The notes: generated by a model not told the origin, from the letters alone. A DNA stretch of 64,000 nt from Aurelia coerulea (GCA_039566865.1 CM076961.1:10935501-10999500); one strand, 5' to 3'. Positions 51,290 to 62,733 are shown, counted from the stretch's first letter. A program made the numbers and translations.

Positions 51290-54200
51290 ATTGTAGCTAA
51301 TAAAGTATGTTAATCCACACTTTTTGTGTTTATATTTTGTTTCCTTTAAGAAAATAAACATTTAATTAATCAACGCTTGCTTATGCAGTAAAGCTAAAAT
51401 AAGACTGAAGTAAAACTAATGTCTAAAGTAATATTTCCAAGAATGGTTGCTGCAGCACTAATATAGTGCAATGAAAGAAGTTATTTGAAGAACTAAAGCT
51501 TTTAAGGACGATGAGTGCAATACTCTTTATAAATTCAATTGTATTTACTAAAGTACGTTAATCAACATTTTTTGTGTTTATATTTTGTTTTCTTTGAGGA
51601 AATAAACATTTAATTAATCGATGTTTGTTTTAGCAGTAAAGCTAAAATGAGACTAAAGAAAAAACTAATGTCTATAGTAATGTTTCCAAGACTAGTTGCA
51701 GCAGCACTAATATAGTGCCATAAAAGAACTTGCTGTCAGAACTAAAGTTTTAAAGAACGATGAGTGCAATATTTTTTCTGATATAATTTGTAGCTACTAA
51801 AGTACGTTAACCCTTACTTTTTTGTTTTGTTTTGTTTTCTTTAAGAAAATAAACATTTAATTAATCAATGCTTGCTTATGCAGTAAAGCTAAAATAAGAC
51901 TGAAGTAAAACTAATGTCTATAGTAATGTTTCCAAAAATGGTTGCTGCAGTGCTAATATAGTGCTATAAAAGAAGTTACTGGCAGAACTAAAGTTTTAGA
52001 GGACGAGGAGTGTAATACTCTTTCTAATATAAATTGTAGCTATTAAAGTACTTTAATCCACACTTTTTGTGTTTATGTTTTGTTTTCTTGGAAAAAATAA
52101 ACATTTGATTAATCGATGTTTGTTTATGCAATAAAGCTAAAATGAGACTAAAGAAAAATCTCATGTCTATAGTAATGTTTCCAAGACTAGTTGCTGCAGT
52201 ACTAATATAGTGCTATAACAGAAGTTACTGGCAGAACTAAAGTTTTAAAGGACGATGAGTGCAATACTCTTTCTAATATAAATTGTAGCTACTAAAGTAC
52301 GTTAATCCACACTTTTTGTGCTTATATTTAGTTTTCTTTGAGAAAATAAACATTTAATTAATCGATGTTTGTTTATGCAAAGAAGCCAAAATGATGCTAG
52401 AGAAAAAACTGATGTCTATAGAAATGATTCCAAGACTAGTTGCAGCAGCACTAATATAGTGCAATAAAAGAAGTTATTTGAAGATTTAAAGTTTTTATAA
52501 GGATGATGAATGCAATACTCTTTATAATATAAATTGTAGCTAATAAAGTGCGTTAATCCACAGATTTTGTGTTTATATTTTGTTTCCTTTAAGAAAATAA
52601 ACATTTAATTAATCAACACTTGTTTATTCAGTAAAGCTAAAATGAGACTAAAGTAAAACCAATGTCTAAAGTAATGTTTCCAAGAATGGTTGCTGCAGCA
52701 CTAATTTAGTGCAATGAAAGAGGTTATTTGAAGAACTAAAGTTTTTAAGGACGATGAGTGCAATACTCTCTATAAATTTAATTGTATTTACTAAAGTACG
52801 TTAATCAACATCTTTTGTGTTTATATTTTGTTTTCTTTGAGGAAATAAACATTTAATTAATCGATGTTTGTTTTAGCAGTAAAGCTAAAATGGGACTAAA
52901 GAAAAAACTTATGTCTATAGTAATGGTTCCAAAATTTGTTTCTGCAAAACTAATAAAGTGCTATAAAAGGAGTTAGTGGCAGAACTAAAGTTTTAAAGGG
53001 CGATGAATGCAATACTCTTTATAATATAAATTGTAGCTAATAAAGTACGTTAATCCACACTTTTTGTGTTTATATTTTGTTTTCTTTAAGAAAATAAACA
53101 TTTAATTAATCAATGCTTGCTTATGCAGTAAAGCTAAAATAAGACTAAAATAAAACTAATGTCTAAAGTAATGTTTCCAAGAATGGTTGCTGCAGCACTA
53201 ATATAGTGCAATGAAAGAAGTTATTTGAAGAACTAAAGTTTTTAAGGACGATGAGTGCAATACTCTTTATAAAATTCAATTGTATTTACTAAAGTACGTT
53301 AATCAACATCTTTTGTGTTTATATTTTGTTTTCTTTGAGGAAATAAACATTTAATTAATCGATGTTTGTTTATGCAAAGAAGCCAAAATGAGACTAAAGA
53401 AAAAACTAATGTCTTTAGTAATGTTTCCAAGAATGGTTGCTGCAGTACTAATATAGTGCAATAAAAGAAGTTATTTGAAGAACTAAAGCTTTTAAGGACG
53501 ATGAATGCAATACTCTTTATAATATAAATTGTAGCTAATAAAGTAGGTTAATCCACACTTTTTGTATTTATATTTTGTTTTCTTTAAGAAAATAAACATT
53601 TAATTAATCAACGCTTGTTTATGCAGTAAAGCTAAAATGAGACTAAAGTAAAACTAATGTCTATAGTAATGGTTCCAAGATTTGTTTCTGGAACACTAAT
53701 GAAATGCTATAAGAGAATTTATTTGAAGAACTAAAGTTTTAAAGAACGATGAGTGCAATATTTTTTCTGATAAAAATTGTAGCTACTAAAGTACGTTAAT
53801 CCTTACTTTTTGCGTTTATTTTTTGTTTTCTTTACGAAAATAAACATTTAATTAATCAATGCTTGCTGATGCACTAAAGCTAAAAAAAAACTAAAGTAAA
53901 ACTAATGTCTAAAGTAATGTTTCCAAGAATGGTTGCTGCAGCACTAATATAGTGCAATGAAAGAAGTTATTTGAAGAACTAAAGTTTTTAAGGACGATGA
54001 GTGCAATACTCTTTATAAATTTAATTGTATTTACTAAAGTACGTTAATCAACATTTTTTGTGTTGATATTTTGTTTTCTTTGAGGAAATAAGCATTTAAT
54101 TAATCGATGTTTGTTTATGCAAAGAAGCCAAAATGATGCTAGAGAAAAAACTAATGTCTATAGAAATGATTCCAAGACTAGTTGCAGCAGCACTAATATA

Positions 54201-56276
54201 GTGCAATAAAAGAAGTTATTTGAAGAACTAAAGTTTTTAAGGACGATGAATGCAATACTCTTTATAATATAAATTGTAGCTAATAAAGTGCGTTAATCCA
54301 CAGTTTTGGTGTTTATATTTTGTTTCCTTTAAGAAAATAAACATTTAATTAATCAACACTTGTTTATGCAGTAAAGCTAAAATGAGACTAAAGTAAAACT
54401 AATGTCTATAGTAATGTTTCCAACATTTGTTGCTGCAACACTAATAAAGTGCTCTAAGAGAAGTTATTTGCAGAACTAAAGTTTTAAAGGACGACGAGTG
54501 GAATACTCTTTATAAATTTAATTGTATTTACTAAAGTACGTTAATCCACACTTTTTGTGCTTATATTTAGTTTTCTTTGAGAAAATAAACATTTAATTAA
54601 TCAATGCTTGTTTATGCAGTAAAGCTAAAATGAGACTAAAGGAAAACTAATGTCTAGAGTAATGTTTCTAAGATTTGTTTCTGCAACACTAATAAAGTGC
54701 TATAAAAGAAGTTATTTGCAGAACTAAAGTTTTAAAGGGCGATGAATGCAATACTTTTTATAATATAAATTGTAGCTAATAAAGTATGTTAATCCACACT
54801 TTTTGTGTTTATATTTTGTTTCCTTTGAGGAAATAAACATTTAATTAATCGATGTTTGTTTTAGCAGTAAAGCCAAAATGAGACTAAAGAAAAAACTAAT
54901 GTCTATAGTAATGTTTCCAAGACTAGTTGCAGCAGCACTAATATAGTGCCATAAAAGAACTTGCTGTCAGAACTAAAGTTTTAAGGAACGATGAGTGCAA
55001 TATTTTTTCTGATATAATTTGTAGCTACTAAAGTACGTTAACCCTTACTTTTTTGTTTTGTTTTGTTTTGTTTTCTTTAAGAAAATAAACATTTAATTAA
55101 TCAATGCTTGCTTATGCAGTAAAGCTAAAATAAGACTGAAGTAAAACTAATGTCTATAGTAATGTTTCCAAAAATGGTTGCTGCAGTGCTAATATAGTGC
55201 TATAAAAGAAGTTACTGGCAGAACTAAAGTTTTAGAGGACCATGAGTGTAATACTCTTTCTAATATAAATTGTAGCTATTAAAGTACTTTAATCCACACT
55301 TTTTGTGTTTATGTTTTGTTTTCTTGGAAAAAATAAACATTTGATTAATCGATGTTTGTTTATGCAATAAAGCTAAAATGAGACTAAAGAAAAATCTCAT
55401 GTCTATAGTAATGTTTCCAAGACTAGTTGCTGCAGTACTAATATAGTGCTATAACAGAAGTTACTGGCAGAACTAAAGTTTTAAAGGACGATGAGTGCAA
55501 TACTCTTTATAATATAAATTGTAGCTACTAAAGTACGTTAATCCACACTTTTTGTGCTCATATTTAGTTTTCTTTGAGAAAATAAACATTTAATTAATCG
55601 ATGTTTCTTATGAAGTAAAGCTAAAATGAGACTAAAGAAAAAACTAATGTATGTAGTAATGTTTCCAAGAATGGTTGCTGCAACACTAATATAGTGCTAT
55701 TAAAGAAGTTATTTGCAGAACTAAAGTTTTAAAGGGCGATGAATGCAATACTCATTATAATATAAATTGTAGCTCTTAAAGTATGTTAATCCACACTTTT
55801 TGTGTTTATATTTTGTTTTCTTTAAGAAAATAAACATTTAATTAATCAATGCTTGTTTATGCAGTAAAGGTAAAATGAGACTAAAGTAAAACTAATGTCT
55901 ATAGTAATGTTTCTAAGATTTGTTTCTGCAGCACTAATAAAGTGCTATAAAAGAAGTTATTTGCAGAACTAAAGTTTTAAAGGGCGATGAATGCAATACT
56001 CTTTATAATATAAATTGTATTTACCAAAGTACGTTAATCCACACTTTTTGTGTTTATATTTTATTTTCTTTGAGAAAATAAACATTTAATTAATCAATGC
56101 TTGTTTATGCAGTAAAGCTAAAATGAGACTAAAGTAAAACTAATGTCTATAGTAATGTTTCTAAGATTTGTTTCTGCAACACTAATAAAGTGCTATAAAA
56201 GAAGTTATTTGCAGAACTAAAGTTTTAAAGGGCGATGAATGCAATACTCATTATAATATAAATTGTAGCTAATAAA
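51290..56276. repeat. Satellite array, block 7
   Basis: About 20 monomers of classes B and C between the two retroelement copies. It includes the right part of duplication copy 1, an unduplicated spacer (about 52,372-53,258) and the left part of copy 2. No gene is supported here. Confidence 0.95.
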
Positions 56277-56327
56277 TTTTTCATGAGTGGGCTACCACAA
56301 TTCGAGAATTAAAATGTGCCCCTGCCT

Positions 56328-56382
56328 GGGATCGAACCCGGGGTCTTCGTGTCAAAAGTTTCTCCAACATTCCACTGCGCCA
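56328..56382 (-). promoter_or_regulatory. RNA polymerase III type 2 promoter, copy 2 unit 1
   Basis: A-box (56,372-56,382) and B-box (56,328-56,338) are identical to those of copy 1. Confidence 0.65.
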
Positions 56383-56469
56383 CTCAAGCGCAATGAAATG
56401 TTGGAGAAATCTGAAGTCATTCAGATTCCCGGGCCTTACACCACGACAGAAGCCATTTTTTTGTTTTTT

Positions 56470-56540
56470 CGTGTTTCGGCATTAAGCCTTCATCAGAGCC
56501 ATGCAAACGTATATATAATCATTCGGCATCAGCTGACACG
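56470..56540 (-). ncRNA. Candidate hammerhead ribozyme, copy 2
   Basis: Identical over all paired and core positions to the motif at 51,012-51,082, including the extra A before stem II. Conservation here only reflects the recent block duplication and is not independent evidence of function. Confidence 0.58.
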
Positions 56541-56601
56541 GTGAAATATATTTTTCATGAGTGGGCTACCAAAATTCGAGAATTAAAATGTGCCACTGCC
56601 T

Positions 56602-56656
56602 GGGATCGAACCCGGGGTCTTCGTGTCAAAAGTTTCTTCAACATTCCACTGCGCCA
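56602..56656 (-). promoter_or_regulatory. RNA polymerase III type 2 promoter, copy 2 unit 2
   Basis: A-box (56,646-56,656) and B-box (56,602-56,612) intact. One substitution lies just downstream of the B-box relative to copy 1 (tgccactg for tgcccctg on the plus strand). Confidence 0.62.
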
Positions 56657-56747
56657 CTCAAGCGCAATGAAATGTTGGAGAAATCTGAAGTCATTCAGAT
56701 TCCCACTCATGAAAAATATATTTCACCGTGTCAGCTGATGCCGAATG

Positions 56748-58090
56748 ATTGTAGCTAATAAAGTATGTTAATCCACACTTTTTGTGTTTATATTTTGTTT
56801 CCTTTAAGAAAATAAACATTTAATTAATCAACGCTTGCTTATGCAGTAAAGCTAAAATAAGACTGAAGTAAAACTAATGTCTAAAGTGATATTTCCAAGA
56901 ATGGTTGCTGCAGCACTAATATAGTGCAATGAAAGAAGTTATTTGAAGAACTAAAGCTTTTAAGGACGATGAGTGCAATACTCTTTATAAATTCAATTGT
57001 ATTTACTAAAGTACGTTAATCAACATTTTTTGTGTTTATATTTTGTTTTCTTTGAGGAAATAAACATTTAATTAATCGATGTTTTTTTTAGCAGTAAAGC
57101 TAAAATGAGACTAAAGAAAAAACTAATGTCTATAGTAATGTTTCCAAGACTAGTTGCAGCAGCACTAATATAGTGCCATAAAAGAACTTGCTGTCAGAAC
57201 TAAAGTTTTAAAGAACGATGAGTGCAATATTTTTTCTGATATAATTTGTAGCTACTAAAGTACGTTAACCCTTACTTTTTTGTTTTGTTTTGTTTTCTTT
57301 AAGAAAATAAACATTTAATTAATCAATGCTTGCTTATGCAGTAAAGCTAAAATAAGACTGAAGTAAAACTAATGTCTATAGTAATGTTTCCAAAAATGGT
57401 TGCTGCAGTGCTAATATAGTGCTATAAAAGAAGTTACTGGCAGAACTAAAGTTTTAGAGGACGAGGAGTGTAATACTCTTTCTAATATAAATTGTAGCTA
57501 TTAAAGTACTTTAATCCACACTTTTTGTGTTTATGTTTTGTTTTCTTGGAAAAAATAAACATTTGATTAATCGATGTTTGTTTATGCAATAAAGCTAAAA
57601 TGAGACTAAAGAAAAATCTCATGTCTATAGTAATGTTTCCAAGACTAGTTGCTGCAGTACTAATATAGTGCTATAACAGAAGTTACTGGCAGAACTAAAG
57701 TTTTAAAGGACGATGAGTGCAATACTCTTTCTAATATAAATTGTAGCTACTAAAGTACGTTAATCCACACTTTTTGTGCTTATATTTAGTTTTCTTTGAG
57801 AAAATAAACATTTAATTAATCGATGTTTGCTTATGAAGTAAAGCTAAAATGAGACTAAAGAAAAAACTAATGTATGTAGTAATGTTTCCAAGAATGGTTG
57901 CTGCAACACTAATATAGTGCTATTAAAGAAGTTACTGGCAGAACTAAAGTTTTAGAGGACGATGAATGTAATACTCTTTCTAATATAAATTGTTGCTACT
58001 AAAGTACGTTAATCCACACTTTTTGTGTTGATATTTTGTTTTCTTTGAGAAAATAAACATTTAATTAATCGATGTTTGTTTATGCAGTAA
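56748..58090. repeat. Satellite array, block 8 (right end of the main array)
   Basis: The last five to six uninterrupted monomers, nearly all belonging to the right part of the large duplication. The block ends at tatgcagtaa where the long inverted-repeat element begins. No gene is supported here. Confidence 0.95.
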
Positions 58091-60589
58091 TATGGAGCGT
58101 GATTAAGGCCAAAACTAAATCATCAAATAAAACCCACATTTGGAAATTAAATCCGACAAAATGAAATAATAATCTCTTACAAATACTCATTTCGAAAAAA
58201 CAAAATGCATTTCAAAATCGCGAGACAATATTAAATGCAGAAAACAACACGAAATGAAATCCAAATCAAAATAAAAAGCATAATCTTAAATGTATTTACT
58301 AAACGAAATCAAAATGCAAACACAAAATCCAATCCACAATGAAATATGCAAGACTAAATCAAAATGTCAAACGAAATCCTAATCCTTATTTGAATCATAA
58401 ATAAAAAAGACAAGATGAAATCAAGTCATAGATTGAAAGCCGCGACGAAAGCTTAAACAAAATGACAAACGGAAATCCTAATTCGAAATGGGAATGTGAC
58501 ACCCAACACCAAATCTAAAGCAAGATGAAATCCAAATGTAAACAGAAATCCCAATACGAAATAAATAAAAAATTAAAATGTGCAAGACGAAATCAAAATC
58601 TAAAATGAAATGAAAAGTTAAATCATAAATGTAAGGCGAAAACTGTCTGCTTCAAATCTTGGTGGATGCTATGATGGGAGCCCCTCGTGCGCACAGTACA
58701 TATTTGAAAGAAAAGTCTCGTTTCCATGTTCAAATGGCCATTTGCAGAGCGAAATCGGTCATGCGCTAAGTGAAATCAGTCATGCCCTAAGTGAAATCGC
58801 TCATGCGCTAAGTGAAATCGCTCATGCGCTAAGTGAAAAACAAATCGAGCGCGCATTGTAGCGCACTTATAAGAATAGCAGTAGGCCCAGAGTCGCGCTA
58901 AGCGTTCGGCTCAGTTCCCAACGACAGCAGGCGTGCTTTTGTCACAAGCACGTGTCAAGAGGAAAGTTTTGAAGTTTGCACCTTTGACTTCCCTCAAGAA
59001 ATGTTTAGACTCTGTCTTTAAGGGAAGAAACTTTCGCAGGAAGAAACTTTCAGGAGTTATGGGAAGTTTATAGGGAATAAACGTGCGGGAATAAGGTTCT
59101 TATCAAATTTTTGAATGTCTCAAATTCAGTTCGGTTCAGTATTAGAAACGCTACAAAACAAGTACCCAAACAATGTCAAAACAGTTGCACTTTGAACAAT
59201 TTTCAACTTAGGAAGTGTAGTTTCTGAAGGTTTGAAAAGTTGGGGCAATTATTCCTTGTAAGATTTTTCTTATAAAAAATTGGGTGCACTCTACCTCCTC
59301 TCTATTCCTCTCAAAGCTTTTTGAAAAAAATCAGGTCCGGGCTTGCAGATAGTTTCTTGAAATTTGGGGCAAGTTTGATACCAAAAGTTTCTTATGTGTT
59401 AATGCAAAAGACCAATTCTTTTATGTACCGAAGGTGCCTATATTTAGAACATGTATCGACAAAATGTGTAGTAAAAAGTAAGTGGATTTGAAGTTCATGA
59501 CCATATCCTTCTTTCCTTCTTTCTGAAGTTGAAGTCAAATTTGTCAATGGAAACTTTTTGGAGTTTGCTGAAATGAATGCAATCTTTACTTTAGTTTTCA
59601 AGTTGTGAGCCAGGAAAAATAAAAACTGCAAATTACAAAAATTTCTCAACTTTTCAAATTCAGGTTGAGCTTTTTCCGAAATTTAACAAAATTGAATCTA
59701 CCATCATCATAGCAATAATGATAATCATGATCATGAACATCATTATCAAAGCAATGCCCGATGCGATGCTCTCCTTGAATTAGCCACCAACCTAGCCTGC
59801 GCGCAGACTCTAACACCAACTGAGCTGAAGACTCAGCAGTGCGACTGTGGGCCTACTGCTATTCTTATAAGCGCGCTCGATTTGTTTTTCACTTAGCGCA
59901 TGAGCGATTTCACTTAGGGCATGACTGATTTCGCTCTGCAAATGGCCATTTGAACATGGAAACGAGACTTTTCTTTCAAATATGTACTGTGCGCACGAGG
60001 GGCTCCCAACATAGCATCCACCAAGATTTGAAGCAGACAGTTTTCGCCTTACATTTATGATTTAACTTTTCATTTCATTTTAGATTTTGATTTCGTCTTG
60101 CACATCTTAATTTTTCATTTATTTCGTATTGGGATTTCTGTTTACATTTGGATTTCATCTTGCTTTAGATTTGCTGTTGGGTGTCACATTTCCATTTCGA
60201 ATTAGGATTTCCGTTTGTCATTTTGTTTAAGCTTTCGTCTCGGCTTTCAATCTATGATTTGATATCATCTTGTCTTTTTTATTTATGATTCAAATAAGGA
60301 TTAGGATTTCGTTTCATATTTCGATTTAGTCTTGCATATTTCCTTGTGGATTGGATTTTGTGTTTGCATTTTGATTTCGTCTTGTAAATTCATTTAAGAT
60401 TATGCTTTTTATTTTGATTTGGATTTCATTTTGGGTTTTTTTCTGCATTTAATATTGTCTCGAGATTTCGAAATGCATTTTTTTTCGAAATGAGTATTTG
60501 TAGGAGATTATTATTTCATTTTGTCGGATTTATAATCCAAATGTGGGTTTTATTTGACGATTTAGTTTTGGCCTTAATCACGCTCCATA
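58091..60589. mobile_element. 2.5-kb element with very long inverted arms (fold-back or Mutator-like, non-autonomous)
   Basis: The left arm (58,091 to about 58,896) and right arm (about 59,841-60,589) are inverted copies of each other, starting from tatggagcgtgattaaggcc at each tip. Removing the element and one copy of cagtaa/caataa (58,085-58,090; 60,590-60,595, one mismatch) restores the satellite exactly, so the target duplication is about 6 bp. The outer arms are made of degenerate aaatc/aaatg-rich words. The inner arms contain 21-bp direct repeats. The centre (58,897-59,840) is unique and shows no transposase; an 85-codon ORF at 59,392-59,649 has no recognisable motif. Long arms suggest a fold-back or Mutator-like element, but the family is not settled. 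Confidence 0.88.
58751..58834. repeat. 21-bp direct repeat, four units, in left arm
   Basis: Four consecutive units of the form gaaatcgctcatgcgctaagt (58,751; 58,772; 58,793; 58,814). The first two carry substitutions (ggtc, agtc/ccct). The mirrored right arm has only two (59,891-59,932). The arms therefore differ by two units, showing independent expansion or contraction after the arms formed. Confidence 0.9.
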
Positions 60590-60877
60590 CAATAAAGCTA
60601 AAATGAGACTAAAGAAAAAACTAATGTCTATAGTAATGTTTCCAAGAATAGTTGCTGCAGCACTAATATAGTGCTATAAAAGAAGTTAATGGGAGAACTA
60701 AAGTTTTAAAGAACGATTAGTGCAATATTCTTTCTAATATAAATTGTAGCTACTTAAGTACGTTAACACACACTTTTTGTGTTCATATTTTGTTTTCTTT
60801 GTGAAAATAAACATTTAATTAATCGAGGTTTGTTTATGCAGTAAAGCTAAAATGAGACTAAAGAAAAAATTAATGTC
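60590..60877. repeat. Satellite remnant between two transposons
   Basis: A little over one monomer in the same orientation as the main array (caataaagctaaaatgag to aaaaaattaatgtc). It resembles the class A/B intermediate seen at 57.8-58.0 kb. It continues the array across the inverted-repeat element. Confidence 0.93.
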
Positions 60878-60969
60878 CAGTGGCGGACTGGCTACCATTC
60901 AACCCACCGGGAAAAGCAACCAAAAGGGTGCCAATAGGGAGAATCAGTTTTATTCAAAACTATCTCATA

Positions 60970-61379
60970 CAGTAGTGTCCTGCATATAAGAAACAACTTT
61001 TTCAATTTCAGGTCTGATGCGTCTCTTATAAAATGAGATTAACTTGCAAATCAGGGTAAAGTTTCTTATTACAAAAATCATATACTGTTGAACCAGACAT
61101 GATCTCTATTGATGAATGTTATTTTGAGTTGTATTTGTAAATTTTCACTTCCAGAAAATGCTACAGTTATTTCAGGAAGGTGCTTTTTGCATACAAAACT
61201 ATTTTTTGCATTTGAATAGGTACAGTTCAATACAACTGGAAAACTGAAAAATTCTAAGGTTTTTGAATAGAAACAAGCTTTTTCAGACCTAAACAAGTTT
61301 CTTATAAAATGGGGTATTATTTTGTAAGTCAGGGTCTGTGTTTCTTAAATTTGTGTTTCTTATATGCGGGACACTACTG
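60970..61379. mobile_element. Tc1/mariner- or pogo-type MITE (410 bp, TA duplication), nested
   Basis: TA lies on both sides (60,968-60,969 and 61,380-61,381). The inverted ends begin cagtagtgtcc and continue as gcatataagaaac, with one mismatch in about 25 bp (cctgc against cccgc). The TA target and CAGT tip point to the Tc1/mariner group, perhaps pogo-like. Second, weaker inverted matches follow (cttataaaatg). The 72-codon minus-strand ORF at 61,078-61,296 has no recognisable domain. Confidence 0.85.
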
Positions 61380-61439
61380 TAACATCTTTTTAAACCCCTC
61401 ACCATGGACCATGGAATGGCCTAAACATCCAGGTCTGGG

Positions 61440-62022
61440 CAGCGGCGTGGCCAGAGTAAATTAAATAGTGGTTATTGAAATGAGGGGGTCTGGGGGCAAA
61501 GCCCCCAGGAAAATTTACTTTGGCTTAGAATGCATCTCCCAATATCATGCTTGTCACCAGCGACAAGAAATCTTTGATAGTTTTGTGACAGCTATCTTTG
61601 GCTGAGAATGCTTCTCCCGATATCATGCTTGCCACCAGCGACAAGAAAACTTTGGTAGTTTTGTGACAGTTATCCTATGAATCAGAGCATAAGGAAAACT
61701 TTTGCGGAAAGATTCTTTACTTTGGCTTAGAATGCATCTCCCAATATCATGCTTGCCATCAGCGACAAGAACACTTTGAAACTTTTGTGACAGCTGTCCT
61801 ATGAATCAGAGCACGAGGAAAATTTTTGAAGAAAGATCCTTTACTTTGGTTTAAAATGCATCTCCCGATAATATCATGCTTGCCAGTGCTAAAATGGAAG
61901 ATTTGACATTTCTCGGAAATGTTACCCAACCTATACCCAGCTATCTTCTTTTCGGTTTTAAAGGAATCTCCAGGACCACCTTTCGGCAACATTGGGGGGG
62001 GGGGGGATACTCCTCGCCACTG
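61440..62022. mobile_element. Second nested hAT-like MITE (about 583 bp)
   Basis: The left tip cagcggcgtggccag and right tip ctcctcgccactg are inverted over their outer ten or so bases with a few mismatches (cagcggcg against cagtggcg). Flanking 8-mers are ggtctggg and ggtatcgg, 6 of 8 identical, compatible with an aged target duplication. Inside are an 8-bp-stem hairpin ctgggggc-aaa-gcccccag (61,490-61,508), a tandem repeat and a G run (61,993-62,006). The G run near one tip and the GC-rich hairpin near the other are common in such elements. The boundaries are plausible but less secure than the outer element. Confidence 0.6.
61518..61890. repeat. 124-bp tandem repeat inside the nested hAT-like element
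   Basis: Units start at ctttggctt/gag at 61,518, 61,596, 61,720 and 61,844. The spacings are 78, 124 and 124 bp. The first unit lacks about 46 bp (the tatgaatcagagc part); the last is partial, ending near tgcttgccag. Shared words include cagcgacaagaa and ttttgtgacag. Confidence 0.88.
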
Positions 62023-62320
62023 GGTATCGGAATGTCGAATGTTGGAAAATGCCCCATTATGAATAATAAATGCTTCTTTAGACACAATTTGCCTTTGAGA
62101 AAAAGAAGATTCTCATCTAAATAGACTGCATTTGCATTTGGAATACATGAAAAAGATGTATTACTTTCTGACAGGTCAATTGATGGCTGTAATCATTTTT
62201 AGTTATGTACGATGATTGTTTTGTTTGCCTTTTACAATAACAAGTTTTTTGAAAAACAAACTTGAGGCAAAGGGCTCACCGGGAAATTTCCCGGTGTCCC
62301 GGTGGGCCAGTCCGCTTCTG

Positions 62321-62733
62321 CTAATGTCTATAGCAATGTTTCCAAGAATGGTTGCTGCAGCACTAATATAGTGCAATTAAAGAAATTACTGGCTAAACTA
62401 AAGTTTTAAAGAACGATGAGTGCAATACTCTTTCTAATATAAATTGTAGCTACTAAAGTTCGTTAATCCACAGTTTTTGTGTTGATATTTTGTTTTAATT
62501 GAGAAAATAAACATTTAATTAATTGATGTTTGTTTATGCAGTAAAGCTAAAATGAGACTAAAGAAAAAATTAATGTCTATAGTAATGTTTCCAACAATGG
62601 TTCCTGCAGCACTAATAGAGTGCTATGAAAGAAGTAACAAGCAGAACTAAAGTTTTAAAGAACGATGAGTGCAATACTCTTTATAATGTAAATTGTAGCT
62701 ACTAAAGTACGTTAATTCACACTTTTTGTGTTG
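62321..62733. repeat. Satellite remnant and right boundary of the array
   Basis: About 1.7 monomers in the array orientation, the last satellite in the window. It ends at cacactttttgtgttg (62,733), after which the sequence becomes the degraded end of a coding region. No transposon end or target duplication is visible at this junction. Confidence 0.93.

Larger units (their letters stand above)
56277..56747 (-). mobile_element. Retroelement-like insertion, copy 2 (duplicate of the 50.8-kb copy)
   Basis: Same length and same 15-bp flanking repeat (56,262-56,276 and 56,748-56,762) as the copy 5,458 bp upstream. About three substitutions separate them (gggtctt/gggcctt, ctaccac/ctaccaa, tgcccctg/tgccactg), under 1%. 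Because the insertion point and surrounding monomers are shared, this copy arose by duplication of the satellite block and not by a second transposition. Confidence 0.75.
48050..57829. repeat. Large segmental duplication (about 4.3 and 4.6 kb) including a retroelement
   Basis: Segment about 48,050-52,371 is repeated at about 53,259-57,829. The offset is 5,209 bp on the left and 5,458 bp on the right. The 249-bp change reflects one extra monomer in the second copy near 55,260-55,515 (with aaaaatctcatgtc and ctataacagaag). Both copies contain the same 471-bp retroelement at the identical satellite position, with about three base differences between them by eye. The copies are separated by about 890 bp of further monomers. 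This is recent, and it proves the retroelement preceded the duplication. Confidence 0.92.
60878..62320. mobile_element. hAT-type element (1,443 bp) containing nested transposons
   Basis: Flanked by an 8-bp duplication, ttaatgtc (60,870-60,877) and ctaatgtc (62,321-62,328), one mismatch. Its ends are inverted: cagtggcggactggc on the left and the complement of cagaagcggactggc on the right, 13 of 15. Both ends also carry ccaccggga a few bases in. CAG tips and 8-bp duplications are typical of hAT. No transposase is recognisable. Two smaller elements lie inside (60,970-61,379 and about 61,440-62,022); without them the host element is only about 440 bp. ORFs at 61,759-62,085 and 61,876-62,124 overlap each other on opposite strands and look spurious. 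Confidence 0.87.

Noticed and set aside
50829..51300. ORFs of 65-85 codons repeated at 50,829, 51,083, 51,103 and again near 56.3-56.8 kb
   Set aside because: They repeat only because the underlying retroelement unit repeats; they run antisense to the tRNA-like promoter and cover the A/B boxes and the ribozyme-like fold.
1..58090. CRISPR-like regular repeats
   Set aside because: The repeat is contiguous head-to-tail with a roughly 248-bp monomer; there are no unique spacers of constant length, no leader and no cas genes, and the context is eukaryotic.
59392..59649. 85-codon ORF in the centre of the long inverted-repeat element
   Set aside because: No recognisable motif, and low-complexity phenylalanine/leucine-rich start; a chance frame is more likely.
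61759..62124. Overlapping ORFs on opposite strands (108 and 82 codons) in the nested hAT elements
   Set aside because: They span the G run and the presumed end of the inner element, overlap antisense, and resemble no known protein.
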